Virus record (IMG/VR): IMGVR_UViG_3300049893_000105 | Location: 1 to 21,704 of that record | Strand: one strand, 5' to 3' | DNA length: 21,704 nucleotides | Source: a virus | In this document: piece by piece, positions 8,076 through 16,014 of the stretch | Numbering within the stretch: the stretch's first letter is position 1 | How the letters are laid out: each line of letters starts with the position of its first letter | Notes under the pieces: model-generated | What the model saw: the letters and a program-made list of their open reading frames with translations, nothing else | Database searches by the model: none | What the model was told of the DNA's origin: nothing | Position numbers and translations under genes: made by a program

Positions 8076-10582
8076 TGCATCGACCTCGCTTTGCCTGCTG
8101 TCAAACCCACCCACTCGCAAGTGCTGAACTTGCAAGGGTGTGGGGTGCTGTTGCGAAGCTCCACCACACACCGCTCACCACGGCTCATGATCGGGATGTT
8201 GAACACCCCCTCGCTGTACTGCGGCTCGGTGGAATCAACCAGATCCGGCGACCCGATCCTGGCGTCACGCACACCGCTGACAGTGCCATCAAACCGGTAC
8301 AGACATTCACTGCGATGCTCTGGCAGTACATGCACATCGAAATACCCGGTCTCGTGATAGCGGAGCTTGGCCTGCCTCACCTGGGTGCGGATGGCATTGG
8401 CCGCAGCCTTCCCGCCACCGATCTCACGCATCACCTTGAACCGCGTGAAGCGATACCTGAACTCATACGGCTCACCGGCGTAGACCTCAGCCGCTGACCA
8501 GTCCCCCCGAGCCACGATGGTGTTCCCGCTGGTGGCTTCGCCCAGGCGGACGCCTGCACTGTTCAGGCCATAAAGGCCGGTGCCTGCAGGGAGACCACTC
8601 CACAACTCGGTCTTGGCCTTCACCCCATACGGCAAGGTGAACGTGGTCTTGTTGGTCACAGGGTCGTAGACACCCTTGGCCATCCGCATCGCAACCGGTG
8701 TCGCCGTGGTGGTGCTCACCCGTCGGTCCAGCAGCAGCGGATAACCAACCCCGCTGGTTGATGCCATCCGGTCCATCACCGGCACCATCTCCAGGTACAC
8801 CTCCTGGCCGTAGCGCATCAGGCAGTACAGGGTCTCGCGGATACAGACCACCTGCAGCACCTCGTCCACACCGTTGAACTCCCAGTGGCTCCAGCTGGAC
8901 TGGGCACGCTCAGCGCCCTGGCCCGTGTTGCGGAAGTACCACTTGTAGGTGTAGATCCGCTTCTGGTGGCCAGCCTTCCCGCTGATGGCGAACAGGGCAT
9001 TGCCCGTGTCGTTCACCGTCATCTTGAACACCCCGGATGGGATGTAGGCCGAGACATACCCCGTCAGGTCAGACGCATCAGCCGTCAGAGCAGTTCCCGC
9101 ACCGCGGACACTGAACTCACGGAACTGACTCCACTGCGAGTTGACCTGGCAGAAGATGATCCCGCCGCCCGCCTGCTGGGGTCTGACGTTGATGTCTGAC
9201 TCGAACTGGGTCAGCACCGTGATCTGCGCTGTCCGTGGTGTCAGCACCGTCTCCGCTGCATTGAAGCGGAACTGGTACTGAGCACTGAACAGGATCAGCT
9301 CATCCTGATAGGGAACGGCGTACTTGAGAACGGATACCCGGTTATTGCTAGCAACAACATCAATAGGGTCAGTATCCAGAACTGTTGTGACAGTCTCCGG
9401 GAAGAACTCGAAGAACTCCCGCACGCGACTGAGGATGACATTCTCATCAGCCAGGAACCCCAGACGGTTCTTGTAGATGAAGACATCATTGATGGGATAG
9501 CCAACAAAGCTAGGGTCTGGCGCAGTGTCGTAATCACCTGTTGTCCGCTGACCCCAAGCAGGAACCGTGATGCCAGCCGTTGCCGAGCCATCAGCTGGAC
9601 CAAACCAGAACTGACCATTCGGCAACCGGATCAGCAGATGGGGCATCGTTGACCCATCCAGCTTGTACTCCACACCAGGGCTCACCGTCTCAGACCATGT
9701 GCCCTCACCAAAGGCCCCAGACTTCGGCGTGAACTGAACGTAGTACCCGTCGAAGTTGTTGCCCGGATCCCCCGTGATCTCCACCTGATAGCCCTTCGGG
9801 GCAATGGTGGGCAGCTCGGTGAACGCCTGCACCTGGCTCAGAATCGCCGTGATGTCAGCGTTGGCCCTGGCATCACTGGCCGCCAGCGTGATCGGGTTGG
9901 CTGACTGCAGCCACAGCACTGACCCTGACCGGGTGACGGTCACACCTGTCACGCTGGCCAGGCCGGTCTTCAGCTGCTCAGCAATCTCAGCACTGCTGAT
10001 CCGGTTCTCGGTCACGGTGGTGCCGCTGCTCACCACTGGTGCCACAGCGGTTGTCACCTTGGCTTCAGTGCCGTTGACGTTGACCTTGTACTCCTGCCCA
10101 TAGTTGGCAGCCTTCACCCACACCAGCGCCTCATGCACCGTGGGCCTGGCCGTCACTGGTGCCACAGCAGGGTTCATCGCCACTGCTGTATTGGTGTTGA
10201 GGATGAAGGTGTAGTCCGCGATCGACTGCGCCCTGACCTGCTGACGTGCATCCGTCACGCTGGCCAGATAGCCGTAGCCACCAGGGGCGTTCACGGTCTT
10301 CTCACCGCCCTGCAGGTCAAACACCCTGATGCCGGTCTTGGTGATGACCGCCAGGTACTCCTCGGTGTTGTCCCGCAGGATCGTGTGGATGAACGCATCA
10401 CCAAACGGTGTGGCACTCACCCTGGCCAGCGTGTGCGTGCTGTCCCGCTTCCTCAGACCCTCAGCGATCGAAGAGACCGCATTGACCTGGATCTCAGCCT
10501 GGGTGGGATCACGCTGTGCATCCGGCTGCTGGCTGACCCCCTGGATCAATGAGGGGATCGTGTAAGAGACCAGATCAGCCAA
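8072..10582 (-). CDS. Tail tubular protein B, gp12-like (nozzle), TTG start
   Basis: 836 residues (T7 gp12 is 794). It forms the distal nozzle of the short tail. The N-terminus after the start, ADLVSYTIPSLIQGVSQQPD, carries the family hallmark GxSQQPD about 15 residues in. The TTG at 10582 is preceded by GGAGG eight bases upstream and sits inside the last codons of gp11, an 8-base overlap; the longer frame opening at 10660 would add 26 residues unlike the family start and overlap gp11 by 86 bases. The middle has many Thr/Val-rich beta repeats and FIYKNRLGFLADENV, a segment conserved in these proteins. The stop overlaps the gp13 start. Confidence 0.94.
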   Translation of the reverse strand: MADLVSYTIPSLIQGVSQQPDAQRDPTQAEIQVNAVSSIAEGLRKRDSTHTLARVSATPFGDAFIHTILRDNTEEYLAVITKTGIRVFDLQGGEKTVNAPGGYGYLASVTDARQQVRAQSIADYTFILNTNTAVAMNPAVAPVTARPTVHEALVWVKAANYGQEYKVNVNGTEAKVTTAVAPVVSSGTTVTENRISSAEIAEQLKTGLASVTGVTVTRSGSVLWLQSANPITLAASDARANADITAILSQVQAFTELPTIAPKGYQVEITGDPGNNFDGYYVQFTPKSGAFGEGTWSETVSPGVEYKLDGSTMPHLLIRLPNGQFWFGPADGSATAGITVPAWGQRTTGDYDTAPDPSFVGYPINDVFIYKNRLGFLADENVILSRVREFFEFFPETVTTVLDTDPIDVVASNNRVSVLKYAVPYQDELILFSAQYQFRFNAAETVLTPRTAQITVLTQFESDINVRPQQAGGGIIFCQVNSQWSQFREFSVRGAGTALTADASDLTGYVSAYIPSGVFKMTVNDTGNALFAISGKAGHQKRIYTYKWYFRNTGQGAERAQSSWSHWEFNGVDEVLQVVCIRETLYCLMRYGQEVYLEMVPVMDRMASTSGVGYPLLLDRRVSTTTATPVAMRMAKGVYDPVTNKTTFTLPYGVKAKTELWSGLPAGTGLYGLNSAGVRLGEATSGNTIVARGDWSAAEVYAGEPYEFRYRFTRFKVMREIGGGKAAANAIRTQVRQAKLRYHETGYFDVHVLPEHRSECLYRFDGTVSGVRDARIGSPDLVDSTEPQYSEGVFNIPIMSRGERCVVELRNSTPHPCKFSTCEWVGLTAGKARSMQ

Positions 10583-11237
10583 TGACCCTGCCTCCAAACG
10601 TGCCACGCAGCAGACCGCGACCAGCCACGTAGGTGGGGAACGGCCTGAGGCTGGGGCCACCGGTCAGGCTGTTTGGCTTGGCCTGGTCCAGCTCAACACG
10701 CATCAGCTCGGTCAGCGCCGACTGCTCATCCAGTGCCGTGTACTGCACCGCAGCTCGATCACCCAGCACACGGGCAGCGAACACCCGTGCAGCACGGATC
10801 GTCGTCCAGCGGTTGAACGCCTCCGGTGACTCGTCCCACTGCAGCAGCCAAACCACATCAGCCTGGATGGGGCAGACCGTGGGGTCGATCTTGTAGCTGC
10901 GTTCCCACAGGTCATACACCCGCTGGCCCCTGACGATGAACCGCCCATCCCACTGGTACGGGTTCACCGTGAAGTTCACCACGTTGGCCGGCACCACCAC
11001 TTCACCGGTTGCCGTGTCCCGCTCAAACGGGTACGCCTCCTCACGGTTCCAACTCCACCCACGGACCTGACCTTCGCGGTGGAACTCAAGGATCGTCCGC
11101 TCAGCCACTCGCGCATCCTGGATCTGCTGGTTGTCCAGCTGATCGACCGGCTGCTCACCGATGTTCTCCAGCAGCGTGTTCACTGCCTCCAGCAGGGTGG
11201 TCCTGCCAGGCGTCTTGCCTTGGTTCGACAGGCCCAT
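10575..11237 (-). CDS. Tail tubular protein A, gp11-like (tail adaptor)
   Basis: 220 residues (T7 gp11 is 196). It forms the ring joining portal to nozzle. The N-terminal TTLLEAVNTLLENIGEQPVDQLD motif (residues 13-35) is typical of the family (many members read LxAVNxxLxxIGexPV), followed by ERTILEFHREGQVRGWSWN and, later, AARVFAARVLGD. ATG at 11237 follows the terminator by 38 bases; the Shine-Dalgarno is weak (only GAGGG about 20 bases up). It is the first gene after the capsid terminator, as in T7, so its expression depends on read-through or on a promoter inside 11238-11275. Confidence 0.93.
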   Translation of the reverse strand: MGLSNQGKTPGRTTLLEAVNTLLENIGEQPVDQLDNQQIQDARVAERTILEFHREGQVRGWSWNREEAYPFERDTATGEVVVPANVVNFTVNPYQWDGRFIVRGQRVYDLWERSYKIDPTVCPIQADVVWLLQWDESPEAFNRWTTIRAARVFAARVLGDRAAVQYTALDEQSALTELMRVELDQAKPNSLTGGPSLRPFPTYVAGRGLLRGTFGGRVIG

Positions 11238-11274
11238 CAGACCAGTGCACAGGTGCGACCCTCATCGTATGGGG

Positions 11275-11315
11275 GCACGAAAAAAGGGGCCAGCCGTAGC
11301 TGACCCCCCTCGTGC
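11275..11315 (-). terminator. Intrinsic terminator after the capsid gene (T-phi equivalent)
   Basis: On the minus strand GGGGTCAGC, loop TACG, GCTGGCCCC (11307-11286) forms a nine-pair stem with one G-U pair, followed directly by six T (11285-11280). Outer bases GCACGA (11315-11310) and TCGTGC (11280-11275) can extend the hairpin. T7 has its main late terminator at exactly this place, between genes 10 and 11, where partial read-through makes capsid the most abundant product. Confidence 0.9.
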
Positions 11316-11337
11316 TTTCTGACTGCCCCAGGCTAGG

Positions 11338-12414
11338 TCAGGGAGTGACCAGGGCCACAGCCGACTCAGCACGCAGGACCCCCATGCCGATGGCCTGCCT
11401 GGCCACCATCAGGGTTGCCTGGTACTCGATGTTCCAATCCCCAGAAGTCATCTGGAGAGAGGGGCTCATCAGAGTCAGCACGCCGACCGCATCCTTGTTG
11501 AAGATGAGGCCATGGCACTTGCTCAGGTCCTGGGCGTAGTCGGCGTTGTAGTCACCGGCCACCAGGGCGTAAGCAGGCTGCTGCAGGTGGTTGCTGGCGT
11601 AGATGGGGATGCCAGCCACGCGCATCGTGGTGCCTTGAGCGATGGTGCCGTTGGAACCATTGCCACCGTTGAAGTCGGTGTTAATGGCACGGCTGGACAT
11701 CGTGATGGCGTAGTAGTCCTCAGGGGTGAAGACAGCCACGACACCATCAATACCCACATCCTTCTTCTCAAGCGCAATGCGCGCATCGAAGATGGCCTCC
11801 ACCAGGGCATCACCCTTGGCCTGACGGGTGGCGCCAGCCCCGGTGTAACCGGTGCCCAGAGTGATGGTCTTACCAACCCGGCCAGTGTTGTTGGCAGGGC
11901 CCTTGGGCTTGGCGGTGCCGTCCTTGGCCAGGGGCTCAGTGGTGGTGGCAGCAGCGGCGTAGATCATCCGAGCCACGCGCTTGTCGTACTCATAAGCCAG
12001 AGCACGGCCAAGCTCAGTGGTGTAGATGGAACGCACGTCGTAGTACGCCATCAGCTCGTCGATGTCAGGGATGGCCGCATCAGCGATCATCAGAGCATCG
12101 AGGTTGATCACACGCTCGTTCAGGTCCGAAGGATCATTGCCCTCGCCCAGAATCGGTGTGCCCGGCTTGTGGTAGCGAGCCGCCATCTTGCCCGTGATCG
12201 GGAAGGCAACGCTCTTACCACCGCGGATGTTCCGCTCGCGGGTCTTGCCCTTGAAGATGCAAGCCTCCTCAAAAGCAGTGAGCACTTCAGCAGCGCCCAG
12301 CTTCAGGAACAGTGCACGGTCCTTGTCAAGACCAGCAGCACCGGGGCCCCACGTTGCGGCGTCGCCCTTAATCTGGCCGATCCGCTGCAGAGCTGCATCA
12401 GGAGGTGTAGCCAT
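11338..12414 (-). CDS. Major capsid protein, gp10A-like
   Basis: 358 residues (T7 gp10A is 345), HK97-fold T7 family. Visible features: early AFEEACIFKGKTRERNIRGG (about 48-67), SVAFPITGKMAARYHKPGTPILG, IADAAIPDIDELMAYYDVRS, and a C-terminal half with GVVAVFTPEDYYAI and VAGIPIYASNHL, all typical of T7-like capsids. ATG at 12414 has no Shine-Dalgarno nearby although it should be among the most translated genes; a 111-base structured leader precedes it. The gene ends CCC TGA, a sequence that can act as a +1 shifty stop, and the +1 frame stays open for 25 more codons to 11262. It is bounded downstream by the intrinsic terminator. Confidence 0.96.
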   Translation of the reverse strand: MATPPDAALQRIGQIKGDAATWGPGAAGLDKDRALFLKLGAAEVLTAFEEACIFKGKTRERNIRGGKSVAFPITGKMAARYHKPGTPILGEGNDPSDLNERVINLDALMIADAAIPDIDELMAYYDVRSIYTTELGRALAYEYDKRVARMIYAAAATTTEPLAKDGTAKPKGPANNTGRVGKTITLGTGYTGAGATRQAKGDALVEAIFDARIALEKKDVGIDGVVAVFTPEDYYAITMSSRAINTDFNGGNGSNGTIAQGTTMRVAGIPIYASNHLQQPAYALVAGDYNADYAQDLSKCHGLIFNKDAVGVLTLMSPSLQMTSGDWNIEYQATLMVARQAIGMGVLRAESAVALVTP

Positions 12415-12525
12415 GAGTCTGTAAAGAGAAGTGATCGGGTCTCACTTCCGCCTTCACCAGCTCGGGTTATCCCCGCAGGGGCCCGTCAGTTGCAGGGGTG
12501 AGGAGTATTCCCTGCTCTGAAGGTA
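12415..12525 (-). promoter_or_regulatory. 111-base structured leader of the capsid gene, possible phage promoter
   Basis: Longest gap in the window. On the minus strand it holds, in order: AATACTCCTCAC (12509-12498), which shares AATAC and CTCAC with the same two-base spacing as the T7 promoter AATACGACTCACTATAGGG, flanked by the inverted repeat GCAGGG/CCCTGC (12515-12510 and 12497-12492); the small GC hairpin CCCCTGCGGGG (12481-12471); and an inverted repeat GAAGTGA/TCACTTC (12448-12442 and 12434-12428) with a 7-base loop, 13 bases before the ATG. T7 has promoter phi10 at this position. The match lacks the TATAGGG initiation part, so promoter function is tentative; the hairpins are seen directly. 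Confidence 0.45.
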
Positions 12526-13371
12526 CTAGAACACATCACTCCTGGCGAGGAGTTCACGGACCTTCTGCCGGTAGGCGTCATCCACGTCGTAGAGCTTCTG
12601 CCCCTTGTCGTTGCGCTTGCTCATCGCATCGAGCACCTGCTGCTTCGACTCGAACTTCTCCACCGCAGGTGGTCGCCCACCACTGATCAGCTTCGGTTCA
12701 GCTGGTGCTGCCGTGGCTGATGCCTTGGCCTGGATGGCCTTGAGCGCCCAGCTGATCGCTTGCTTGTTGCCGCTGTCCACCACGGCGTTGTAGTCAGCCA
12801 GCTCAGCAGACTCAAGGTTCTGCTGCGCCCAGGCACTCAGCTGCTGGAATCCTTCATCGCCGCCAACCATGGCCTTGAGCTCAGTGGCATCTGCGGCAGA
12901 CAGAACAGGGCTATCAGCTGCTGCAGCAGGAGGAGCTTGAGTCTTGGTGACATAGGCCTCCACCAGCTGCCGGGGGACATTGAACGCCTCAGCGAGGGTG
13001 TCGTAGTGGCTGCTGATGTCTTGGCCTTGATCGGCCTGCCACATCACTTCAGCCAGGTTCAGGCCCTTGCCGGCCACAGCTTCAACGGCTTCCTGGCCGT
13101 AGATCTCGACAGCCTGCTCAGCTGTGTAACCCTGAGAGGGAGGAGCGTCTTCACTGGCTGGGTTGGGTTGAGCACCCTGACCCAGCTTTCTCTCCAGCTC
13201 CTGGTACGCCTTGGCCAGCTCCTCGGGTGAGTTGAACTTGCCAAGGATCCGCTGCTGCTCTTCCTGTTCCTGCTCGGCAACAAACTCATCAAGCAGTGAC
13301 TCCTGGCCAGGAGCCACCATCCCCGTTGCTTCGGCTTCGGGTTGGCTGAGAACGAGATTGGATTCGGTCAT
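12526..13371 (-). CDS. Scaffolding protein, gp9-like
   Basis: 281 residues (T7 gp9 is 307). It guides capsid assembly and leaves before DNA packaging. The protein is acidic and Gln/Glu/Ala-rich, with the family-typical segment FNSPEELAKAYQELERKLGQ near residues 46-65, Pro/Ala-rich middle linkers, and a basic C-terminus (SKRNDKGQKLYDVDDAYRQKVRELLARSDVF) of the kind that contacts the shell in other scaffolds. ATG overlaps the portal stop as ATGA. Position between portal and capsid is exactly that of T7 gene 9. Confidence 0.93.
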   Translation of the reverse strand: MTESNLVLSQPEAEATGMVAPGQESLLDEFVAEQEQEEQQRILGKFNSPEELAKAYQELERKLGQGAQPNPASEDAPPSQGYTAEQAVEIYGQEAVEAVAGKGLNLAEVMWQADQGQDISSHYDTLAEAFNVPRQLVEAYVTKTQAPPAAAADSPVLSAADATELKAMVGGDEGFQQLSAWAQQNLESAELADYNAVVDSGNKQAISWALKAIQAKASATAAPAEPKLISGGRPPAVEKFESKQQVLDAMSKRNDKGQKLYDVDDAYRQKVRELLARSDVF

Positions 13372-15023
13372 GCAGTGGGTTGCTCAGGTGGTTGATCAGT
13401 GGGTTGCTGTTGTGCCATCGCCATCTGCTGAGAGGTGGCGGCAGCATTGGCCAACTTCTGAGGGTCAGCCATCCCAGCTGCCATGGCTTGCTGGGCCATC
13501 GCTTGCTGCTGGGCCTGCTGCGCTTCTGCAGCAAGCTGCTGCTCGGTCTTCACCAGGCCCAACGGGCTGATGCCCATCGAGCTGGCCAGGCGGCGGATCA
13601 GCTCGGTTGGGATCACGTACTGGGCAATCCCTTCAGGGCCGATCGTCTGCTGCAGGATCTGCATGAAGCGAGCGGTCTTCTCCAGGTCGTTGCCACGGCC
13701 AACAGCAGCCAGGCCAACGCTGACCATCGGCTTCACCAGACCCTCCGGCAGCTGGGTCATCCCACCGCTGCGGGTGAACAGCTCGAGCTTGCGGGCGATG
13801 TACTTGCTCTGGAACTCGACCGTCAACACGGCATAGATCGACCCCAGGCTGTTCTCCAGCTGCAGGGCCTGAAGCCTGACTTCCTCAGCCGTGACACGCT
13901 CAGCATCACGCATGTCAGCGAGCATGAAGGCCTGAGCCAGACGCGCCTCAATCCGCTGCAGAGCGGACATCGCCACGTTCAGATCGCCACCCTTCTGCAC
14001 CTGGATGGTGAAGACATCATCTGGGTTGCCAGGCAGGTAGGCACCGTTCGGTGCTTCAGCCAGCTGCTTGGCATTGGTGACACCACTTGGCTTGACCAAG
14101 TGCTTCACCTGGGCCGACACCAGCGCACCCTCAGCCATGGCCTGACTGAGCGCTTCAGCGGTCTGCAGGTCAGCGATGCAAGCCGACTCCACATAGCCAG
14201 GGCCATAGCTGCTGCCATCCACGCGGATCATGCGCAGCGGCAGCCAGGGCGATGCCTCAGCTGATGCAGTGCCGTGTGTGCCCTCGATCTCCTTGCCCTT
14301 GATCTCCTGGTGCCAGCGGACCTTCTTCCCTTCCCAAACGATGTGGGTGTAGATGCGGACAGCCTTGTCGTAACGAGGGATCGGCACTTCACCGTCGATG
14401 ATGCCCTTGAGCTCCTGGTCCTCCTCTTCCATCACCTTGCGGATGGAATCAGGCAGCGCCTCATAGCTGATCTCCTCGCACACCACCGCCTCAACCGGGT
14501 TGCCCATCGGGTCCCGCAGCAGGGTGTAGCGGTTCAGGTGGAAGCACTTCAGACCTTCCTCGCTCACGTAGAGCAGGCAGTTGCCAGCAACGATCAGGTG
14601 CACCAGGGCTTCATGAACTGCCACCCGGTCATTGCTGGTCTCGATGCTGCGCAGCACTGACAGCTCAAGACGGTTCAGGGCCAGCTCGATCTCAGACTTC
14701 ATCTGAGCGATCTGATCCTCGGCCATCCCCTGCTTGGCCATCTGCATCTCTTGCTTCTGCATCGCCACTTCATCCACCGTGAAGCGGAAGAAGGATTCAG
14801 TAGGCGGCAGCAGGGCAAGCAGCAACCGGCTGGCCAGGTTGTGAACACCCCTGGCACCGATGCCATTCCAGGGCAGCACAAAGGTTTCGTTGTTCTCCCG
14901 CACCGGCTCGTTGCTGGAGGGGATCAGGTACGGCACCGTCAACCGTGACGATGACCGCGCCCGGCTGAGGTAGTTGTCGCGGTCCGGCTGGAGGGCGCGG
15001 TAGCGAGCTTCTGCTGTGGCCAT
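13368..15023 (-). CDS. Portal (head-tail connector), gp8-like
   Basis: 551 residues (T7 gp8 is 536). The dodecameric portal sits at one capsid vertex and conducts DNA. Visible family segments: N-terminal RYRALQPDRDNYLSRARSSSRLTVPYLIP, the LPWNGIGARGVHNLASRLLLALLPP stretch (about 50-74), DGSSYGPGYVESACIADLQTAEALS, and AFMLADMRDAERVTAEEVRLQALQLE in the C-terminal half. The last ~60 residues are Gln/Ala/Met-rich low complexity ending QPPEQPTA. ATG at 15023 is three bases after the preceding stop. Confidence 0.96.
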   Translation of the reverse strand: MATAEARYRALQPDRDNYLSRARSSSRLTVPYLIPSSNEPVRENNETFVLPWNGIGARGVHNLASRLLLALLPPTESFFRFTVDEVAMQKQEMQMAKQGMAEDQIAQMKSEIELALNRLELSVLRSIETSNDRVAVHEALVHLIVAGNCLLYVSEEGLKCFHLNRYTLLRDPMGNPVEAVVCEEISYEALPDSIRKVMEEEDQELKGIIDGEVPIPRYDKAVRIYTHIVWEGKKVRWHQEIKGKEIEGTHGTASAEASPWLPLRMIRVDGSSYGPGYVESACIADLQTAEALSQAMAEGALVSAQVKHLVKPSGVTNAKQLAEAPNGAYLPGNPDDVFTIQVQKGGDLNVAMSALQRIEARLAQAFMLADMRDAERVTAEEVRLQALQLENSLGSIYAVLTVEFQSKYIARKLELFTRSGGMTQLPEGLVKPMVSVGLAAVGRGNDLEKTARFMQILQQTIGPEGIAQYVIPTELIRRLASSMGISPLGLVKTEQQLAAEAQQAQQQAMAQQAMAAGMADPQKLANAAATSQQMAMAQQQPTDQPPEQPTA

Positions 15024-15026
15024 GAG

Positions 15027-15458
15027 TTACACCGCGACGTTGGCGCCAGAGCCGGTGCCCTGACCTGTTGCACCCATCCGCAGGGATGCAGTTGTTGACC
15101 TGGCACCGGCTTGCGCCTTCTGGCGTGGTGCCACCGCTGCAGTCGGTGCCTGCTGACCACCGGCCTGCCCCAGGATCCGCAGCGATTGCGACATCGCAGT
15201 GCCCATGGACTGAAGGCCCGCCAGGCGTTCCTGCTGCTGCGCTCGCAGTCGATCCACCTCTGCCTGCTGCAATCCCTGCTCCGCTGCAGCCTGTTCCTGC
15301 ATCTGCCGAAGCTGTGCCTGCTGCGTTGCAGCCGTGGCTTGCCGTTCAGCCGCAAGGCGGTTCATTTCAGCCTGCCGCTGAGCGGCGACAGCATCAGCCT
15401 CACGCTGCCGCTTGGCGGCTTCATGTTCAGCCTTGCGTCGTTGGTTGCCTGCACACAT
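15027..15458 (-). CDS. Small Met-Cys coiled-coil protein, probable minor virion protein
   Basis: 143 residues, starts MCAGNQRRKAEHEAAKRQRE. Residues about 8-85 are Gln/Arg/Glu/Ala-rich heptads, a likely long coiled coil. The C-terminus, TTASLRMGATGQGTGSGANVAV, ends with the same pattern (ALRI/TLKI/SLRM ... GxGxN[IV]) as two neighbouring small proteins and resembles the SLSVARSSGGGINI tail of T7 gp7.3, a tail-assembly/ejected protein encoded just before the portal. It follows the next gene upstream by three bases and precedes the portal by three. Function inferred from position and tail. Confidence 0.8.
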   Translation of the reverse strand: MCAGNQRRKAEHEAAKRQREADAVAAQRQAEMNRLAAERQATAATQQAQLRQMQEQAAAEQGLQQAEVDRLRAQQQERLAGLQSMGTAMSQSLRILGQAGGQQAPTAAVAPRQKAQAGARSTTASLRMGATGQGTGSGANVAV

Positions 15459-15461
15459 GGC

Positions 15462-15854
15462 TCAGACCCCGATGTTGAGACCAGAGCCAGCCGATGCAGC
15501 CACACCGCCAGTGTTGATCTTGAGAGTGCTCTTAGGCTTCTCCTTCTTGGGTGTGGCCGCAGTGGTCTGAGCATTGACCGGTGCGGTCTGTGATGCAGTC
15601 ACCGCATAGCTACCGGTCTGCTGGGCAGCGGCTGCAGCAGCAGCGGCAGCGGCATCCGCCTCGTACTGCTGCTTGATCCTGTCGGTCTCAGTGTTCGCTG
15701 CGTCAATCTGAGCCTGCAGCTGCTTCTGGAAGTCCGCCTGCTGCTGTCCCATCTGCGAGCGGTACTGCTCCAGCGAGGCACGGTTCGCCTCGATCTCAGC
15801 TTCACTCGGGCCCTGGTAGACGATGTTTGGTGCCTTGGGTTGTGCGAAACACAT
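15462..15854 (-). CDS. Small Met-Cys protein with gp7.3-like tail, probable minor virion protein
   Basis: 130 residues, starts MCFAQPKAPNIVYQGPSEAE; T7 gp6.7, an ejected virion protein, also begins MCF. Residues about 18-75 are Gln/Glu/Ala-rich (probable coiled coil) ending in a run of ten alanines with one interruption at most; residues ~108-130 give the tail STLKINTGGVAASAGSGLNI-GV, close to T7 gp7.3's ending. ATG at 15854 has TAGGAGA nine bases upstream; that TAG is also the stop codon of the preceding small gene. Confidence 0.83.
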   Translation of the reverse strand: MCFAQPKAPNIVYQGPSEAEIEANRASLEQYRSQMGQQQADFQKQLQAQIDAANTETDRIKQQYEADAAAAAAAAAAQQTGSYAVTASQTAPVNAQTTAATPKKEKPKSTLKINTGGVAASAGSGLNIGV

Positions 15855-15865
15855 GGCCGGTTCTC

Positions 15866-16009
15866 CTAGGTGATGTTGAGGCCAGCACCCTGGCCAGAAG
15901 ACGATGCAACAGCTCGCTCAATCCGCAGAGCACCCTTGCCCTTTGATGTGAGCGTGCCCCGGTTCCGGCCCACCACAGGAGCCTCTGACGCCTTCTCCGG
16001 TGGCGGCAC
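15866..16009 (-). CDS. Small protein with GLNI tail, no ATG start (GTG at 16009 or CTG at 16018)
   Basis: A 47-codon frame from GTG at 16009 to TAG at 15868-15866 encodes a product starting VPPPEKASEAPVV and ending ALRIERAVASSSGQGAGLN-IT. The end matches the tails of its two downstream neighbours, which argues strongly that the frame is real. It also fills what would be a 160-base gap in an otherwise packed region. In-frame upstream, CTG at 16018 overlaps the preceding stop as CTGA, mirroring the ATGA/GTGA junctions used elsewhere, and would add three residues (LIG). No clear Shine-Dalgarno supports either start. Probably a minor virion protein of the gp7.3 type; too short and ATG-less for most gene finders. 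Confidence 0.68.
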   Translation of the reverse strand: MPPPEKASEAPVVGRNRGTLTSKGKGALRIERAVASSSGQGAGLNIT

Positions 16010-16014
16010 ACCGA

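Noticed and set aside
7629-8171. Longer gp13-like start at 8171
   Set aside because: Would overlap gp12 by about 100 bases; the ATGA junction at 8075 fits the local pattern and the T7 gp13 length.
8072-10660. Longer gp12 start at 10660
   Set aside because: The extra 26 residues overlap gp11 and do not resemble gp12 N-termini; TTG 10582 has a strong Shine-Dalgarno.
11512-12501. 329-codon plus-strand open frame opposite the capsid gene
   Set aside because: It is the antisense shadow of a well-supported capsid gene; the product is low-complexity Gly/Val/His/Ala with no domain.
13380-14264. 294-codon plus-strand open frame opposite the portal
   Set aside because: Leu/His/Gln-rich antisense product of the portal gene; no start signal or domain.
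15802-16011. 69-codon minus frame starting MCRHRRRR
   Set aside because: It begins Met-Cys but is Arg/Leu-rich and overlaps both the GLNI-tail gene and the start of the next gene in another frame; the overlapping GLNI frame explains this region better.
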